A stretch of DNA of 35,819 nt from Novosphingobium sp. (GCF_030696665.1 NZ_JAUYRV010000027.1:1-35819); one strand, 5' to 3'; positions 28,108 to 35,819 are shown, numbered from the stretch's first letter. Notes: generated by a model not told the origin, from the letters alone. Numbers and translations are program-made.

Positions 28108-28140
28108 CATTTATGTAACGAACTAGTCCCTAACAATTTA
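28108..28140 (-). promoter_or_regulatory. Promoter/operator element, copy 2 (upstream of tetR, divergent to quiC)
   Basis: This is the second copy of the element at 25926-25958. On the minus strand it has -35 TTGTTA, a 17-bp spacer and -10-like TAAATG, which would start tetR mRNA about 18 bases before its GTG. The spacer centre is ACTAGT (28122-28127) in the imperfect palindrome TnAnGnACTAGTnCnTnA. It lies 65 bp before quiC, so binding here could also affect the rightward operon. Confidence 0.75.
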
Positions 28141-28204
28141 CATTGTCAACACCGGCCCGAGAGTCGGCCATCCAAAAGTCAGGGTTACGGAGAGCCTGAT
28201 CCCC

Positions 28205-30073
28205 ATGAAAACCTCTATTGCCACCGTCTCGATCAGCGGCACGCTCGATGCCAAACTGCAGGCCATTGCCGCCGCAGGCTATGACGGCGCAGAGATTTTC
28301 GAGAACGACCTGCTTTCCACGCACCTTTCCGCGCGTGAAATTGCCGCGATGATGGCCGACCTCGGCCTTGCCTGCACCATGTTCCAGCCCTTCCGCGATA
28401 TCGAAGGCCTGCCCGAACCCCAGCGCGCCCGTATGTTCGATCGGTTGGAGCGCAAGTTCGATGTGATGCAGGAACTCGGCACCGATCTGCTGCTGGCCTG
28501 CTCTTCCTGCTCCCCCTTGGCCGATGCAGACCGCAACCGCACCATCGCGGACCTTCACGAAGCGGGCGAGCGCGCAGCAAAGCGCGGCCTGCGCATCGGA
28601 TACGAAGCGCTGGCATGGGGCCGCCACGTCAATGATCACCGCGATGCCTGGGGCATCGTGCGTGACGTCGATCATCCCGCCATCGGGTTGGTGCTGGACA
28701 GTTTCCACTCGCTCTCGCGCAAGATTCCCTCTTCCAGCATCGGCGATATCCGCGCGGAAAAGCTGTTCATCGTGCAAGTGGCCGACGCGCCGGTGCTCGA
28801 TATGGACCTGCTGCAATGGAGCCGCCATTTCCGCTCGATGCCAGGGCAAGGCGATTTCCCGCTCGACGATTGGGCAGATGCCATTCGCCGCATCGGCTAT
28901 GATGGGTACTGGAGCCTCGAAATTTTCAACGACCGCTTCCGCGCTGGCTCCGCGCATGGCGTGGCATTGGACGGCTACCGCTCGCTACGCCTGATGCAGG
29001 GCGGCATCGCCAAGCCCAGCGCAGAGGCCGCAACCCTGCCGCCCAAAGTCGCCCCGCTCGGCGTCGAATTCATCGAATTTGCCGCCAGCCATGAAGAAGC
29101 AGACGCGCTGGGCGACATGCTCCGCCCACTCGGCTTCCGCCCCACCGCGCGCCATCGCTCGAAAGACGTAACCCGCTGGCAGCAAGGCACAATCAACATC
29201 GTCATCAATTGCGAACCCGATGGCCTCGCCCATTCCTTCGATGTCGTCCACGGCGCGTCAGTCTGCGCCATAGGCCTTGCCGTCGCCGATGTTCCCGCCG
29301 CCCTTGACCGCGCCGATTTCCTGCGCGTCCCCCGCTTTGAACAGGCGGTCGCGCCCGATGAATGGCCGGTGCCCAGCGTGCGCGGGGTGGGTGGCAGCCT
29401 GCTCTATTTCGTCGATGCCGCCACGCACGATGCGATGTGGGCGCATGAATTCCCCCATGCGTTGGAACCCGTGCCGGAAGCCCCGCTGCTCACCGCCGTA
29501 GATCACATTGCGCAGACCATGCAGTATGAGGAGTTCCTCAGCTGGCTGCTGTTCTACGTCGCCATGTTCGACCTTTCAAAAACGCCGCAGCTTGAAATCG
29601 CCGATCCGATGGGCCTCGTCCAAAGCCAGGCGGTTGAAAGCGCGGACAAATCGGTGCGCTTCACGCTCAACGGATCACTCGCCGCGCAATCGCTCACCTC
29701 GCGCTTCGTGCAGAACTATTTCGGCGCAGGCGTGCAGCATCTGGCTTTCAGTACGGACGACGCTTTCGCCGTGGCGGAAGATGCCGCCGCCAAGGGGCTT
29801 CCCCGCCTTTCCATCCCGCGCAACTATCACGATGATCTGGAAGCCCGCTGGGGGCTGGAGCCGGATCTGGTTGACCGGATGGCGGCGGCTGATCTGCTTT
29901 ATGACCGGGACGGCGAGGCCGAGTATCTGCAATTCTACAGCCGCGCTTTTGCCCGCCGCGTGTTCTTCGAAGTGGTCGAGCGGCGCGGATATAGCGGTTA
30001 TGGCGCAACCAACGCCCCTATCCGGCTTGCCGCGCAGGCCCACCACAAGCCCGATCCGATCAGCTATTCCTGA
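28205..30073 (+). CDS. quiC: 3-dehydroshikimate dehydratase, two-domain QuiC type (TIM barrel plus HPPD-like domain)
   Basis: A 622-residue cytoplasmic enzyme that converts 3-dehydroshikimate to protocatechuate. The N-terminal sugar-phosphate-isomerase-like barrel (about 1-275) holds the expected metal ligands: Glu134 in GYEALAWGRH, Asp165 and His168 in LVLDSFHSL, Gln191 in IVQVAD and Glu near 238 in WSLEIF. These positions agree with those known for Pseudomonas QuiC1. The C-terminal half (about 285-600) is a 4-hydroxyphenylpyruvate-dioxygenase-like domain that keeps a 2-His-1-Glu facial triad: His in VDHIAQ (about 433), His in VQHLAF (about 511) and Glu in FFEVVERR (about 588). The start has GGAGAG ten bases upstream. 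It is the first gene of the rightward operon and defines this locus as quinate/shikimate catabolism. Confidence 0.94.
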   Translation: MKTSIATVSISGTLDAKLQAIAAAGYDGAEIFENDLLSTHLSAREIAAMMADLGLACTMFQPFRDIEGLPEPQRARMFDRLERKFDVMQELGTDLLLACSSCSPLADADRNRTIADLHEAGERAAKRGLRIGYEALAWGRHVNDHRDAWGIVRDVDHPAIGLVLDSFHSLSRKIPSSSIGDIRAEKLFIVQVADAPVLDMDLLQWSRHFRSMPGQGDFPLDDWADAIRRIGYDGYWSLEIFNDRFRAGSAHGVALDGYRSLRLMQGGIAKPSAEAATLPPKVAPLGVEFIEFAASHEEADALGDMLRPLGFRPTARHRSKDVTRWQQGTINIVINCEPDGLAHSFDVVHGASVCAIGLAVADVPAALDRADFLRVPRFEQAVAPDEWPVPSVRGVGGSLLYFVDAATHDAMWAHEFPHALEPVPEAPLLTAVDHIAQTMQYEEFLSWLLFYVAMFDLSKTPQLEIADPMGLVQSQAVESADKSVRFTLNGSLAAQSLTSRFVQNYFGAGVQHLAFSTDDAFAVAEDAAAKGLPRLSIPRNYHDDLEARWGLEPDLVDRMAAADLLYDRDGEAEYLQFYSRAFARRVFFEVVERRGYSGYGATNAPIRLAAQAHHKPDPISYS

Positions 30074-30077
30074 ACGA

Positions 30078-30127
30078 CACCTAGACGCACCTAGATGCAC
30101 ATAACTGCACTTGAAGACACCCGAACG
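30078..30127 (+). repeat. Five degenerate 10-bp direct repeats between quiC and the esterase gene
   Basis: CAC recurs exactly every 10 bp, five times. The units are CACCTAGACG, CACCTAGATG, CACATAACTG, CACTTGAAGA and CACCCGAACG. The first two are nearly identical and the rest drift. It occupies almost the whole gap between the quiC stop and the next ribosome-binding site. Ten-base spacing would place each unit on the same face of the helix. Confidence 0.6.
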
Positions 30128-30133
30128 GAGAGA

Positions 30134-31120
30134 ATGATGACCCAAAAGCTCCCCGGCGCAGCATTGCTCGCTGCCCTTCTCGCCACCGCGTTCGTCCAAC
30201 CGGCAAACGCGAAGGAGCGCACATTTCCCACCGCCGAAAAGCCGGTCCTCGAAGACCGCTTCCCCCAAGTGCCGGTCAGCTTTCCCGGCGGGGTCAAGGC
30301 GTGGCGCGATGTGGTCTATCAAACCGTGGACGGATATCGCCCGCAAGTCGTTGATATCTACGTGCCATCAGGCAAAGGCCCGCATCCGCTGGTGCTCTAT
30401 ATCCACGGCGGCGGCTGGCGCGGCGGGCACACCCGCCATTCGGGCGCCTTCGCCGATTTTCCCAAAGTTTTGGCGAGTTTAGCGGCGGAAGGCTTCACCG
30501 TCGCCAGCCTCGAATATCGCCTGTCATCCGAAGCGCAATTTCCCGCGCAGCTGCAGGATTCCAACGCCGCCATCCGCTTCCTGCGCGCCAATGCTACCCG
30601 CTATGCCATTGATTCTGCGCGTGTTGGCGTATGGGGCGGCTCGGCCGGGGGGCACCTGACGGCGCTGACCGCGCTGACCTGCAAGGACACCAAGCTTGAT
30701 CCCGCCGCCGCCACCGATGGCTGCGTGCAGGCCGCTGTCTCGTGGTATGGTGTGTTCGACTTCGCCGGAATGAACGCGACGCCCGATGGAAATTCCGCCG
30801 GAGCCAAGCTGCTCGGCTGCACCGGACCGTGCACCGCTGGCCAAAATCGTCTCGTGAGTCCAGTGGCTTACATCGACGCCAAAGACCCGCCTTTCCTGCT
30901 GATACACGGTGATGAGGACAAGGTCGTCCCCGCCGCGCAATCGCACTTGGGCGAGGCAGCGCTGAAAGCGGCAGGCGTGCCGGTGCAGTCGATCTTCATT
31001 CCCGCCGTCGATCATAGCTTCATCGGCAAGACGCCAAGCGATACCCGTGCCGCGTCGCTGAAAGCCATCAACGCAACTTTCGATTTCTTCCATGAAAAAC
31101 TGGGAGTTGCGAAGAAGTGA
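30134..31120 (+). CDS. Secreted alpha/beta-hydrolase, carboxylesterase (BD-FAE/HSL-like)
   Basis: A 328-residue alpha/beta-hydrolase with a Sec signal peptide (cleavage near ANAKE, about residue 26), so it is periplasmic or secreted. The oxyanion motif HGGGW is at about 91-95, the nucleophile Ser170 is in GGSAGG, the acid is in HGDEDKVVP, and the catalytic His is in VDHSF. Four cysteines in the middle (LTCKD, DGCVQ, LGCTGPC) could form disulfides. The family includes feruloyl esterases and hormone-sensitive-lipase-like enzymes. Located between quiC and another esterase, it may cleave quinate or shikimate esters such as chlorogenate. Two adjacent ATGs are possible starts; GGAGAGA fits either. 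Its stop overlaps the next ATG (TGATG). Confidence 0.88.
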   Translation: MMTQKLPGAALLAALLATAFVQPANAKERTFPTAEKPVLEDRFPQVPVSFPGGVKAWRDVVYQTVDGYRPQVVDIYVPSGKGPHPLVLYIHGGGWRGGHTRHSGAFADFPKVLASLAAEGFTVASLEYRLSSEAQFPAQLQDSNAAIRFLRANATRYAIDSARVGVWGGSAGGHLTALTALTCKDTKLDPAAATDGCVQAAVSWYGVFDFAGMNATPDGNSAGAKLLGCTGPCTAGQNRLVSPVAYIDAKDPPFLLIHGDEDKVVPAAQSHLGEAALKAAGVPVQSIFIPAVDHSFIGKTPSDTRAASLKAINATFDFFHEKLGVAKK

Positions 31121-32685
31121 TGCGGCGGTTTCTAGCTGCAATCGCGCTGGCACTGGCAAGTCCGGCGCTCGCTGCACCACTGACCGTCGATGGCGGCGCG
31201 ATCGAGGGGATCGACCTTCCCAATGGCGTTTCCGCTTGGCTTGGCGTTCCGTTCGCCGCGCCGCCCTTGCGCGATCTGCGCTGGAAACCGCCGCAGCCGG
31301 TTGCGCCGTGGCAGGGCACCTATAACGCAGATCGTTTTGCGCCCGAATGTTTGCAGCCCCTGCGCGGGTCGATGCAGAACCACTATTTCGGCAACGAGGC
31401 GTCGAGCGAGGATTGCCTCTATCTCAATGTCTGGGCACCGAAAAATGCTGCGAAGGCGCCGGTGGTGGTGTGGATTTTCGGCGGCGGGTTCAACATCGGC
31501 TCCGCCTCTATGGCCAACTATTCGGGCGAGCCGCTGGCGCGCGACGGGGTGGTCAGGGTCAACATCGCCTATCGCGTCGGCGCGCTGGGCTTTCTGGCGC
31601 ACCCGGAATTGAGCGCGGAATCGGGCTATCAGGGTTCGGGCAACTATGGCCTGATGGACCAGATCGCGGCGCTCAAATGGGTGCAGCGGAACATCGCGCA
31701 GTTCGGCGGTGATCCGGCGAACGTGACGATTGTGGGCCAGTCTGCCGGGGCGATGTCTGTCGCCATGTTGCAGGCCAGCCCGCTGGCCAAGGGTTTGTTC
31801 CACAAGGCCGTGGCGATGAGCGGGAGCGGCTTTGGCGGGATGCTCGGCCCGGTGCCGCTGGCGCAGTCCGAGGCGCAGGGCAGCGCCTTGCAGAAGGAAC
31901 TGGGCGCGGCTTCCATCGCCGAAATGCGCAGCCTGCCGGGGGACCGCATTGCGGCTGCCACGACGCGCCGCGATGCGATGGTGCGCGATGGCCATGTGCT
32001 GAACGGCACGATGGACGAGGTTTTTGCCAACCGCGCCCAGTCCGATGTGCCGGTGCTGATCGGCTATACCCGCGATGAAAGCTTCCGACCCCTGCCGCCA
32101 GTGCAGGACAAGGCCGCGCTCGAAGCCGCTGTCCGCGAACGCTTTTCTGAAAATGCCGACGCGATCCTGACGGCCTATGGCAAGGACGCACCCGCCCGCG
32201 CCGCCGCAGATATCGCTCGCGATGCCACCGTCGGTCGCCAGATGGCGCTGTGGGCACAAGCGCAGCGCAAGTTCGGAACTCAGCCCGCCTACGCCTATCT
32301 GTTCGCCCGCCGTCAGCCCTATGCGCCGGGGATCACGTTCAGCGACCATGATCCGGCGACGGTCGGTGCCTATCACACCGGCGACGTGCCCTATTGGCTG
32401 CGAACGCGGCCCGCGCTGAACCTGTTCCGCCAAACCCGCGTGTGGGAGCCGGTGGACGATATGCTGGAAGGCGAGATGGCAGGCGCTTTGCTGGCCTTTG
32501 TCCGCACAGGCACGCCGCAAAGCGCGAAGTTGGGCGCATGGCCCGCGTTCGATCCGGCAAAACCGCGCCTTGTCTGGCTGGGCGAGCAGCCTGCGGTCAC
32601 CGCGTGGCCGCACATTGCCGACATGGCGCTGCTGGAAGCAAGCGCCCCGCAACCGCGCACTGGCCCGGCCCGCCCGCGCGACTGA
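31120..32685 (+). CDS. Secreted type-B carboxylesterase
   Basis: A 521-residue carboxylesterase/lipase of the cholinesterase-like type B family. The signal peptide ends near ALAAP (about residue 19). The first disulfide pair is Cys77 and Cys99 (SEDCLYLNVW is the family signature). The oxyanion hole GGGF is at 121-124 and the nucleophile Ser208 is in GQSAGAM. The acid is in GYTRDESF (near 320) and the His in AYHTGDVPYWL (near 415). Bacterial relatives include chlorogenate, feruloyl and p-nitrobenzyl esterases. The ATG overlaps the preceding stop as TGATG, and a GTG just before it is less likely. It forms a tight operon with the esterase before and the propeller after. Confidence 0.92.
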   Translation: MRRFLAAIALALASPALAAPLTVDGGAIEGIDLPNGVSAWLGVPFAAPPLRDLRWKPPQPVAPWQGTYNADRFAPECLQPLRGSMQNHYFGNEASSEDCLYLNVWAPKNAAKAPVVVWIFGGGFNIGSASMANYSGEPLARDGVVRVNIAYRVGALGFLAHPELSAESGYQGSGNYGLMDQIAALKWVQRNIAQFGGDPANVTIVGQSAGAMSVAMLQASPLAKGLFHKAVAMSGSGFGGMLGPVPLAQSEAQGSALQKELGAASIAEMRSLPGDRIAAATTRRDAMVRDGHVLNGTMDEVFANRAQSDVPVLIGYTRDESFRPLPPVQDKAALEAAVRERFSENADAILTAYGKDAPARAAADIARDATVGRQMALWAQAQRKFGTQPAYAYLFARRQPYAPGITFSDHDPATVGAYHTGDVPYWLRTRPALNLFRQTRVWEPVDDMLEGEMAGALLAFVRTGTPQSAKLGAWPAFDPAKPRLVWLGEQPAVTAWPHIADMALLEASAPQPRTGPARPRD

Positions 32686-33749
32686 TGCGGCGCTTTCTCG
32701 CCTGCCTTGCCGCGGTGGTGGCGGTTCCCGGCGCGCTTGCTGCAGAAAGCCCCAGTTGCGCGGCAGACAGCGAGCTGGCCTATGTCTGCGGCGCAGAAAA
32801 GCCTGAAGATCTGCTTGCCCTGCCCGAAACCAACTGGCTGATTGCCAGTGGTTTTGCGCCGGGCGCAGGGCTGAAACTGATCGACACGCAGACGCGCAAG
32901 TTTGAGCGCTGGTACACCGGCAGCGCGGAGCAAGTGGCGTTCGATGCCAAGGCCTTTCCCGATTGCCCCGGCCCGCTCGATGCTGCGCTGTTCAACGCGC
33001 GCGGGCTTTCGCTTCGGCCCCTGCGGCCCGGCGTGCATCGCCTGCTGGTGGTGAACCACGGGGGCCGCGAATCCATCGAGGCGTTTGACGTTTCGACCGG
33101 GCGCGGCAAGCCGCCAACACTGCTTTGGCGGGGCTGCATGCCGATGCCTGCCGGACAGATTGCCAACAGCGTGGCGCAGTTTGCCGACGGGACCGTGCTG
33201 GCAACGGTGCTGACCCGCCCCGGCACCACGATCGGCGATTTCATGCTGGGCCGCGTGACCGGCGGCGTGTGGCAACGCGGCCCGAATGATCGCGGGTTCA
33301 GCCTGCTTCCCGGCACTGAACTGCCCGGCAACAACGGCATTGAAGTCGATCCTGACCAGCGCCGGTTCTATGTCGTGGCGTTCGGATGGCATGCGGTTCT
33401 GCTGTTTGACCGCGAAGATACCGCCCAGCCATTGGCCCGGATCGACGCACCCGATTTCATGCCCGACAATATCCACTGGACAGGGGGCCACCTGCTGCTT
33501 GCCGGAATGCGGCTGGACGAACCGGCCTGCGGGGGCTTGCGCAAAGTGGTGAACGGCGTGGCCGACCCGATGCTGTGCCATCGCGGCTGGGTGGTGGGCG
33601 ATCTTGACCCTGCCGCGCGGCGCATATCCACGTTTGCCTATGGACGGCCCCAGCCAGCTTTCAACGGCCTGTCTGCCGCCGCCATCATGGGCGGTGAACT
33701 GTGGCTTGGGTCATTTCAGTCCAACCGGATCGCGGTGCTGCCTAGGTAA
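32685..33749 (+). CDS. Secreted paraoxonase/SMP-30-like six-bladed beta-propeller
   Basis: A 354-residue protein with a Sec signal peptide (cleavage near ALAAE, about residue 20). The body resembles the paraoxonase/arylesterase group. Calcium ligands seem conserved: Glu41-Asp42 (KPEDLLALP), Asn161 (IANSVAQF), Asn217 (PGNNGIEVD) and Asp261-Asn262 (MPDNIHW). His125 in VVNHGG matches the PON1 second-shell His. The catalytic-dyad His of PON1 (PHGIS) is replaced by Arg106 (NARGLS). It may be a lactonase or esterase with altered chemistry, or a lactone-binding protein. It overlaps the preceding esterase by the TGATG junction and overlaps the convergent lysR by eight bases at its end. Confidence 0.8.
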   Translation: MRRFLACLAAVVAVPGALAAESPSCAADSELAYVCGAEKPEDLLALPETNWLIASGFAPGAGLKLIDTQTRKFERWYTGSAEQVAFDAKAFPDCPGPLDAALFNARGLSLRPLRPGVHRLLVVNHGGRESIEAFDVSTGRGKPPTLLWRGCMPMPAGQIANSVAQFADGTVLATVLTRPGTTIGDFMLGRVTGGVWQRGPNDRGFSLLPGTELPGNNGIEVDPDQRRFYVVAFGWHAVLLFDREDTAQPLARIDAPDFMPDNIHWTGGHLLLAGMRLDEPACGGLRKVVNGVADPMLCHRGWVVGDLDPAARRISTFAYGRPQPAFNGLSAAAIMGGELWLGSFQSNRIAVLPR

Positions 33750-34611
33750 CAGAAAGTGCAGAAGCCCGGCGGAACAGTTCGAGGACGACGGGGTCGCTTT
33801 CGTTAGACCGCACAGCCACTTCGAAGCGTATCCGAGACTTTGGCCGCGTGTGACATTCGACGAGATCGCCGCTGTCCATAAGCCGCCGCGCCATCGTTTC
33901 AGGAAAGACCGCCGCGCCTGCGCCATTGGCAACGATGCCAAGCATGGTCTGGACATTGTTGCAGGTGTTGATGGCGCGCACCGGCAACCCCGCTGCCTGC
34001 AGGCTTTCGCACGTTACGCGGTGGATCGGCGAATGTTCACCGACCGACCAGATCGGTATGCCCGTGTGCAAACCCCGGTCCGATGCAATCGCCGGGCTGG
34101 CCAGCCACACCAGTTTCACTTCGCCAATCGGCTCTGTCCGCAAACCCGGGCTGGCGACCGGGCCTGCCAGAAACGCAATGTCGCGCGTGCCTGACAGCAG
34201 GTTTTGCAGCATCCGCGCGGTCAGATCGAGGTCTATGTGCAGTGTGACGCCGGGCAGATCCTTGCGCACTGAGCCGGCGAACTGCGGAAGGCAGGTTGCG
34301 GTGGCAATCTCACCGGCGGCAATCCGCACCACACCCGCCGCGCCTGCGTGATTTCCCGCCTCAAGCAACGCGCTTTCCAATCCGGCCAGCAGCGGTTCGC
34401 AATCCTGGACCAGCTGGCGTCCGCGCGCGGTGAGCACCACGCCGCGCCCTTCACGGCGGAAGATCGCAAGGCCAAGCTGGCCCTCAATTTCACGCACACG
34501 CGCCGAAATGGCAGGCTGCGTGGTGTGCAACCGTTCCGCAGCAGCGCGAAACGTGCCGAGCCGGGCAATCCACAGCAGCGTTTCAAGATGGTAGATCGCC
34601 AGCTTATGCAT
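33742..34611 (-). CDS. LysR-family transcriptional regulator
   Basis: A 289-residue LysR regulator. The winged helix-turn-helix occupies residues 1-60: FRAAAERLHTTQPAISARVR and the LGLAIFRREGRG segment are typical. The periplasmic-binding-protein-like effector domain follows from about residue 90. The gene diverges from the CoA-transferase genes, with a LysR-type T-N11-A box between them, so it probably controls them and itself. The ribosome-binding site is weak (AAGAGA). Its end overlaps the convergent propeller gene by eight bases. The inducer cannot be read; a beta-ketoadipate-pathway intermediate is a reasonable guess. Confidence 0.93.
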   Translation of the reverse strand: MHKLAIYHLETLLWIARLGTFRAAAERLHTTQPAISARVREIEGQLGLAIFRREGRGVVLTARGRQLVQDCEPLLAGLESALLEAGNHAGAAGVVRIAAGEIATATCLPQFAGSVRKDLPGVTLHIDLDLTARMLQNLLSGTRDIAFLAGPVASPGLRTEPIGEVKLVWLASPAIASDRGLHTGIPIWSVGEHSPIHRVTCESLQAAGLPVRAINTCNNVQTMLGIVANGAGAAVFPETMARRLMDSGDLVECHTRPKSRIRFEVAVRSNESDPVVLELFRRASALSVT

Positions 34612-34628
34612 AAGAATCTCTTATTGGT

Positions 34629-34643
34629 TTAGTATCGAACTAA
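34629..34643. promoter_or_regulatory. LysR-type operator box in the lysR/CoA-transferase divergent region
   Basis: TTAGTATCGAACTAA is an interrupted palindrome (TTAGT-N5-ACTAA) that fits the T-N11-A rule for LysR-type binding. It lies 18 bp before lysR and 55 bp before the CoA-transferase start, in the only AT-rich part of this 86-bp gap. Both are expected positions for autoregulation and activation. Confidence 0.7.
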
Positions 34644-34697
34644 TCATTGGATCGCACTGCTCGCAAGCCCTATCAGTGAAGCAACGATGGAGAGATC

Positions 34698-35420
34698 ATG
34701 ACTGGAAAGCTTTATCCCGACGCCCGCACGGCGCTGGACGGTTTGCTGAAAGACGGGATGCTGATTGCCAGCGGCGGGTTTGGCCTTTGCGGCATTCCCG
34801 AACGGTTGATCGATGCCATTGTGGAAAGCGGCGTCAAGGGGCTGACCGTGGCCAGCAACAATGCCGGGATCGACAATCAGGGGCTGGGCAAGCTGCTGCG
34901 CACGCGCCAGATTGCCAAGATGATCTCGTCCTATGTGGGCGAAAACAAGGAGTTCGAGCGCCAGTACCTTGCCGGTGAGCTGGAGGTGGAGTTCAGCCCC
35001 CAAGGCACATTGGCCGAACGGATGCGCGCGGGCGGCGCGGGCATTCCCGGCTTTTACACCAAGACCGGCGTTGGCACGCTGGTGGCCGAGGGCAAGGAGA
35101 GCAAGGTCTTTGACGGCCCGAACGGACCGACCGAATACGTGCTTGAACAGGGCATCTTTGCCGATCTGGCCATCGTGAAGGCGTGGAAGGCCGATACCAC
35201 CGGCAACGTGGTGTTCCGCAAGACCGCGCGCAATTTCAACGTGCCTGCCGCCACGTGCGGCAAGGTGTGCGTGGTGGAAGTGGAAGAAATTGTCGAACCC
35301 GGCACGCTCGATCCCGATGCGATCCACCTGCCGGGCGTCTATGTCCAGCGCCTGTTCGTGGGCGCGCCCTACGACAAGCAGATCGAATTCCGCACCGTGC
35401 GCGAAAGGGAGAGCGTATAA
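34698..35420 (+). CDS. scoA: 3-oxoacid CoA-transferase subunit A (ScoA/PcaI-like)
   Basis: A 240-residue alpha subunit of a family I CoA-transferase, moving CoA from succinyl-CoA to a 3-oxoacid. Family marks are the [12 protein letters not shown] segment (24-35), [32 protein letters not shown] and [16 protein letters not shown]. The [12 protein letters not shown] stretch is of the ScoA (acetoacetate) kind; classical PcaI differs there. The neighbouring quinate/protocatechuate genes argue for 3-oxoadipate, so the substrate is open. The start has GGAGAG four bases before. Its stop and the next start overlap (TAATG), as usual for an alpha-beta pair. Confidence 0.92.
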   Translation: MTGKLYPDARTALDGLLKDGMLIASGGFGLCGIPERLIDAIVESGVKGLTVASNNAGIDNQGLGKLLRTRQIAKMISSYVGENKEFERQYLAGELEVEFSPQGTLAERMRAGGAGIPGFYTKTGVGTLVAEGKESKVFDGPNGPTEYVLEQGIFADLAIVKAWKADTTGNVVFRKTARNFNVPAATCGKVCVVEVEEIVEPGTLDPDAIHLPGVYVQRLFVGAPYDKQIEFRTVRERESV

Positions 35421-35819
35421 TGCCTTGGACCCGCGACGAGATGGCCGCGCGCGCGGCAAAGGAACTGCAGGACGGGTATTACGTCAACCTTGGCATCGGC
35501 ATCCCCACGCTGGTGGCCAACCACGTGCCTGAGGGCATGACGGTGACGCTGCAGTCGGAAAACGGCATGCTGGGCATCGGGCCATTTCCCTTTGCGGGCG
35601 ATGAAGATGCAGACCTGATCAACGCGGGCAAGCAGACGATCAGCGAGTTGCCGCATTCAGCCTATTTCGACAGCGCGCAAAGCTTTGCGATGATCCGTGG
35701 CGGCAAGATCGATCTGACCGTGCTGGGCGCGATGGAAGTGGCCGAAAACGGCGACATCGCCAACTGGATGATTCCGGGCAAGATGATCAAGGGCATGGGC
35801 GGGGCGATGGACCTTGTAG
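35420..35819 (+). CDS. scoB: 3-oxoacid CoA-transferase subunit B (ScoB/PcaJ-like), truncated by the window end
   Basis: The first 133 codons of the beta subunit are present, and the frame is still open at the right edge. [14 protein letters not shown] at about 24-37 and the active-site Glu47 in [11 protein letters not shown] are clear; this glutamate forms the CoA thioester. The later motif [17 protein letters not shown] is also typical. Full length should be about 210-220 residues. It forms the heterotetramer with the A subunit. Confidence 0.93.
   Translation, partial: MPWTRDEMAARAAKELQDGYYVNLGIGIPTLVANHVPEGMTVTLQSENGMLGIGPFPFAGDEDADLINAGKQTISELPHSAYFDSAQSFAMIRGGKIDLTVLGAMEVAENGDIANWMIPGKMIKGMGGAMDLV

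Noticed and set aside
30078..30127. CRISPR-like array
   Set aside because: The units are only 10 bp, contiguous and degenerate, with no spacers and no cas genes in the window.
31132..32652. A 506-codon leftward open frame opposite the type-B carboxylesterase
   Set aside because: It is a full antisense shadow of a gene with intact catalytic motifs, and its translation shows no family features.

Overview
This is a high-GC chromosomal segment (roughly two-thirds G+C by eye), most likely from an alphaproteobacterium of the sphingomonad type such as Novosphingobium or Sphingobium. The pointers are two large TonB-dependent receptors tied to catabolic genes, Tat-dependent molybdenum hydroxylases, a quinate/shikimate-to-protocatechuate module and gram-negative ribosome-binding sites. 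The assignment rests on gene content, not on a marker gene. I saw no rRNA, tRNA, CRISPR array, transposase or phage gene. Every stretch of more than 300 bp without a gene is described below.

Region A (126-13532, all leftward) is a compact uptake and catabolic cluster. It starts with a siderophore-type TonB receptor that has a perfect palindrome upstream and a strong terminator downstream. Then come a glyoxylate/hydroxypyruvate reductase (ghrA-like), a HAD protein, a complete oligopeptide-type ABC importer (binding protein, two permeases, one double-ATPase), an ornithine-cyclodeaminase-family imine reductase, a double cupin, a PLP enzyme of the D-threonine aldolase/D-serine dehydratase family and an FAD amine oxidase. 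Seven genes in a row (HAD to cupin) are joined by 4-bp ATGA/GTGA overlaps. The enzyme set resembles parts of the beta-hydroxyaspartate/glyoxylate pathway and suggests degradation of an imported amino- or imino-carboxylate. The substrate is unknown.

Region B (13952-22024) holds two molybdenum-hydroxylase operons that diverge from a 330-bp intergenic region. Leftward is aldo/keto reductase-iorA-iorB, ending in a hairpin. Rightward is paoA-paoB-paoC, a periplasmic aldehyde oxidoreductase with the extra 4Fe-4S cysteines typical of PaoB. Both complexes carry a Tat signal on one subunit only.

Region C (22032-33749) is a quinate/shikimate-type catabolic locus: an NAD-type quinate/shikimate dehydrogenase, a TonB receptor, an AAHS-like MFS transporter and a TetR regulator (leftward), and the two-domain 3-dehydroshikimate dehydratase QuiC followed by two secreted esterases and a paraoxonase-like beta-propeller (rightward). 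A 33-bp promoter/operator element occurs twice, before tetR and before the receptor gene, so the TetR protein probably controls itself and the receptor. The esterases suggest that esters such as chlorogenate (caffeoylquinate) are the real nutrients.

Region D (33742-35819) has a LysR regulator divergent from a 3-oxoacid CoA-transferase pair. The second subunit runs off the right end. These could supply the 3-oxoadipate CoA-transferase step downstream of protocatechuate, but the sequence type is nearer to ScoAB than to classical PcaIJ.
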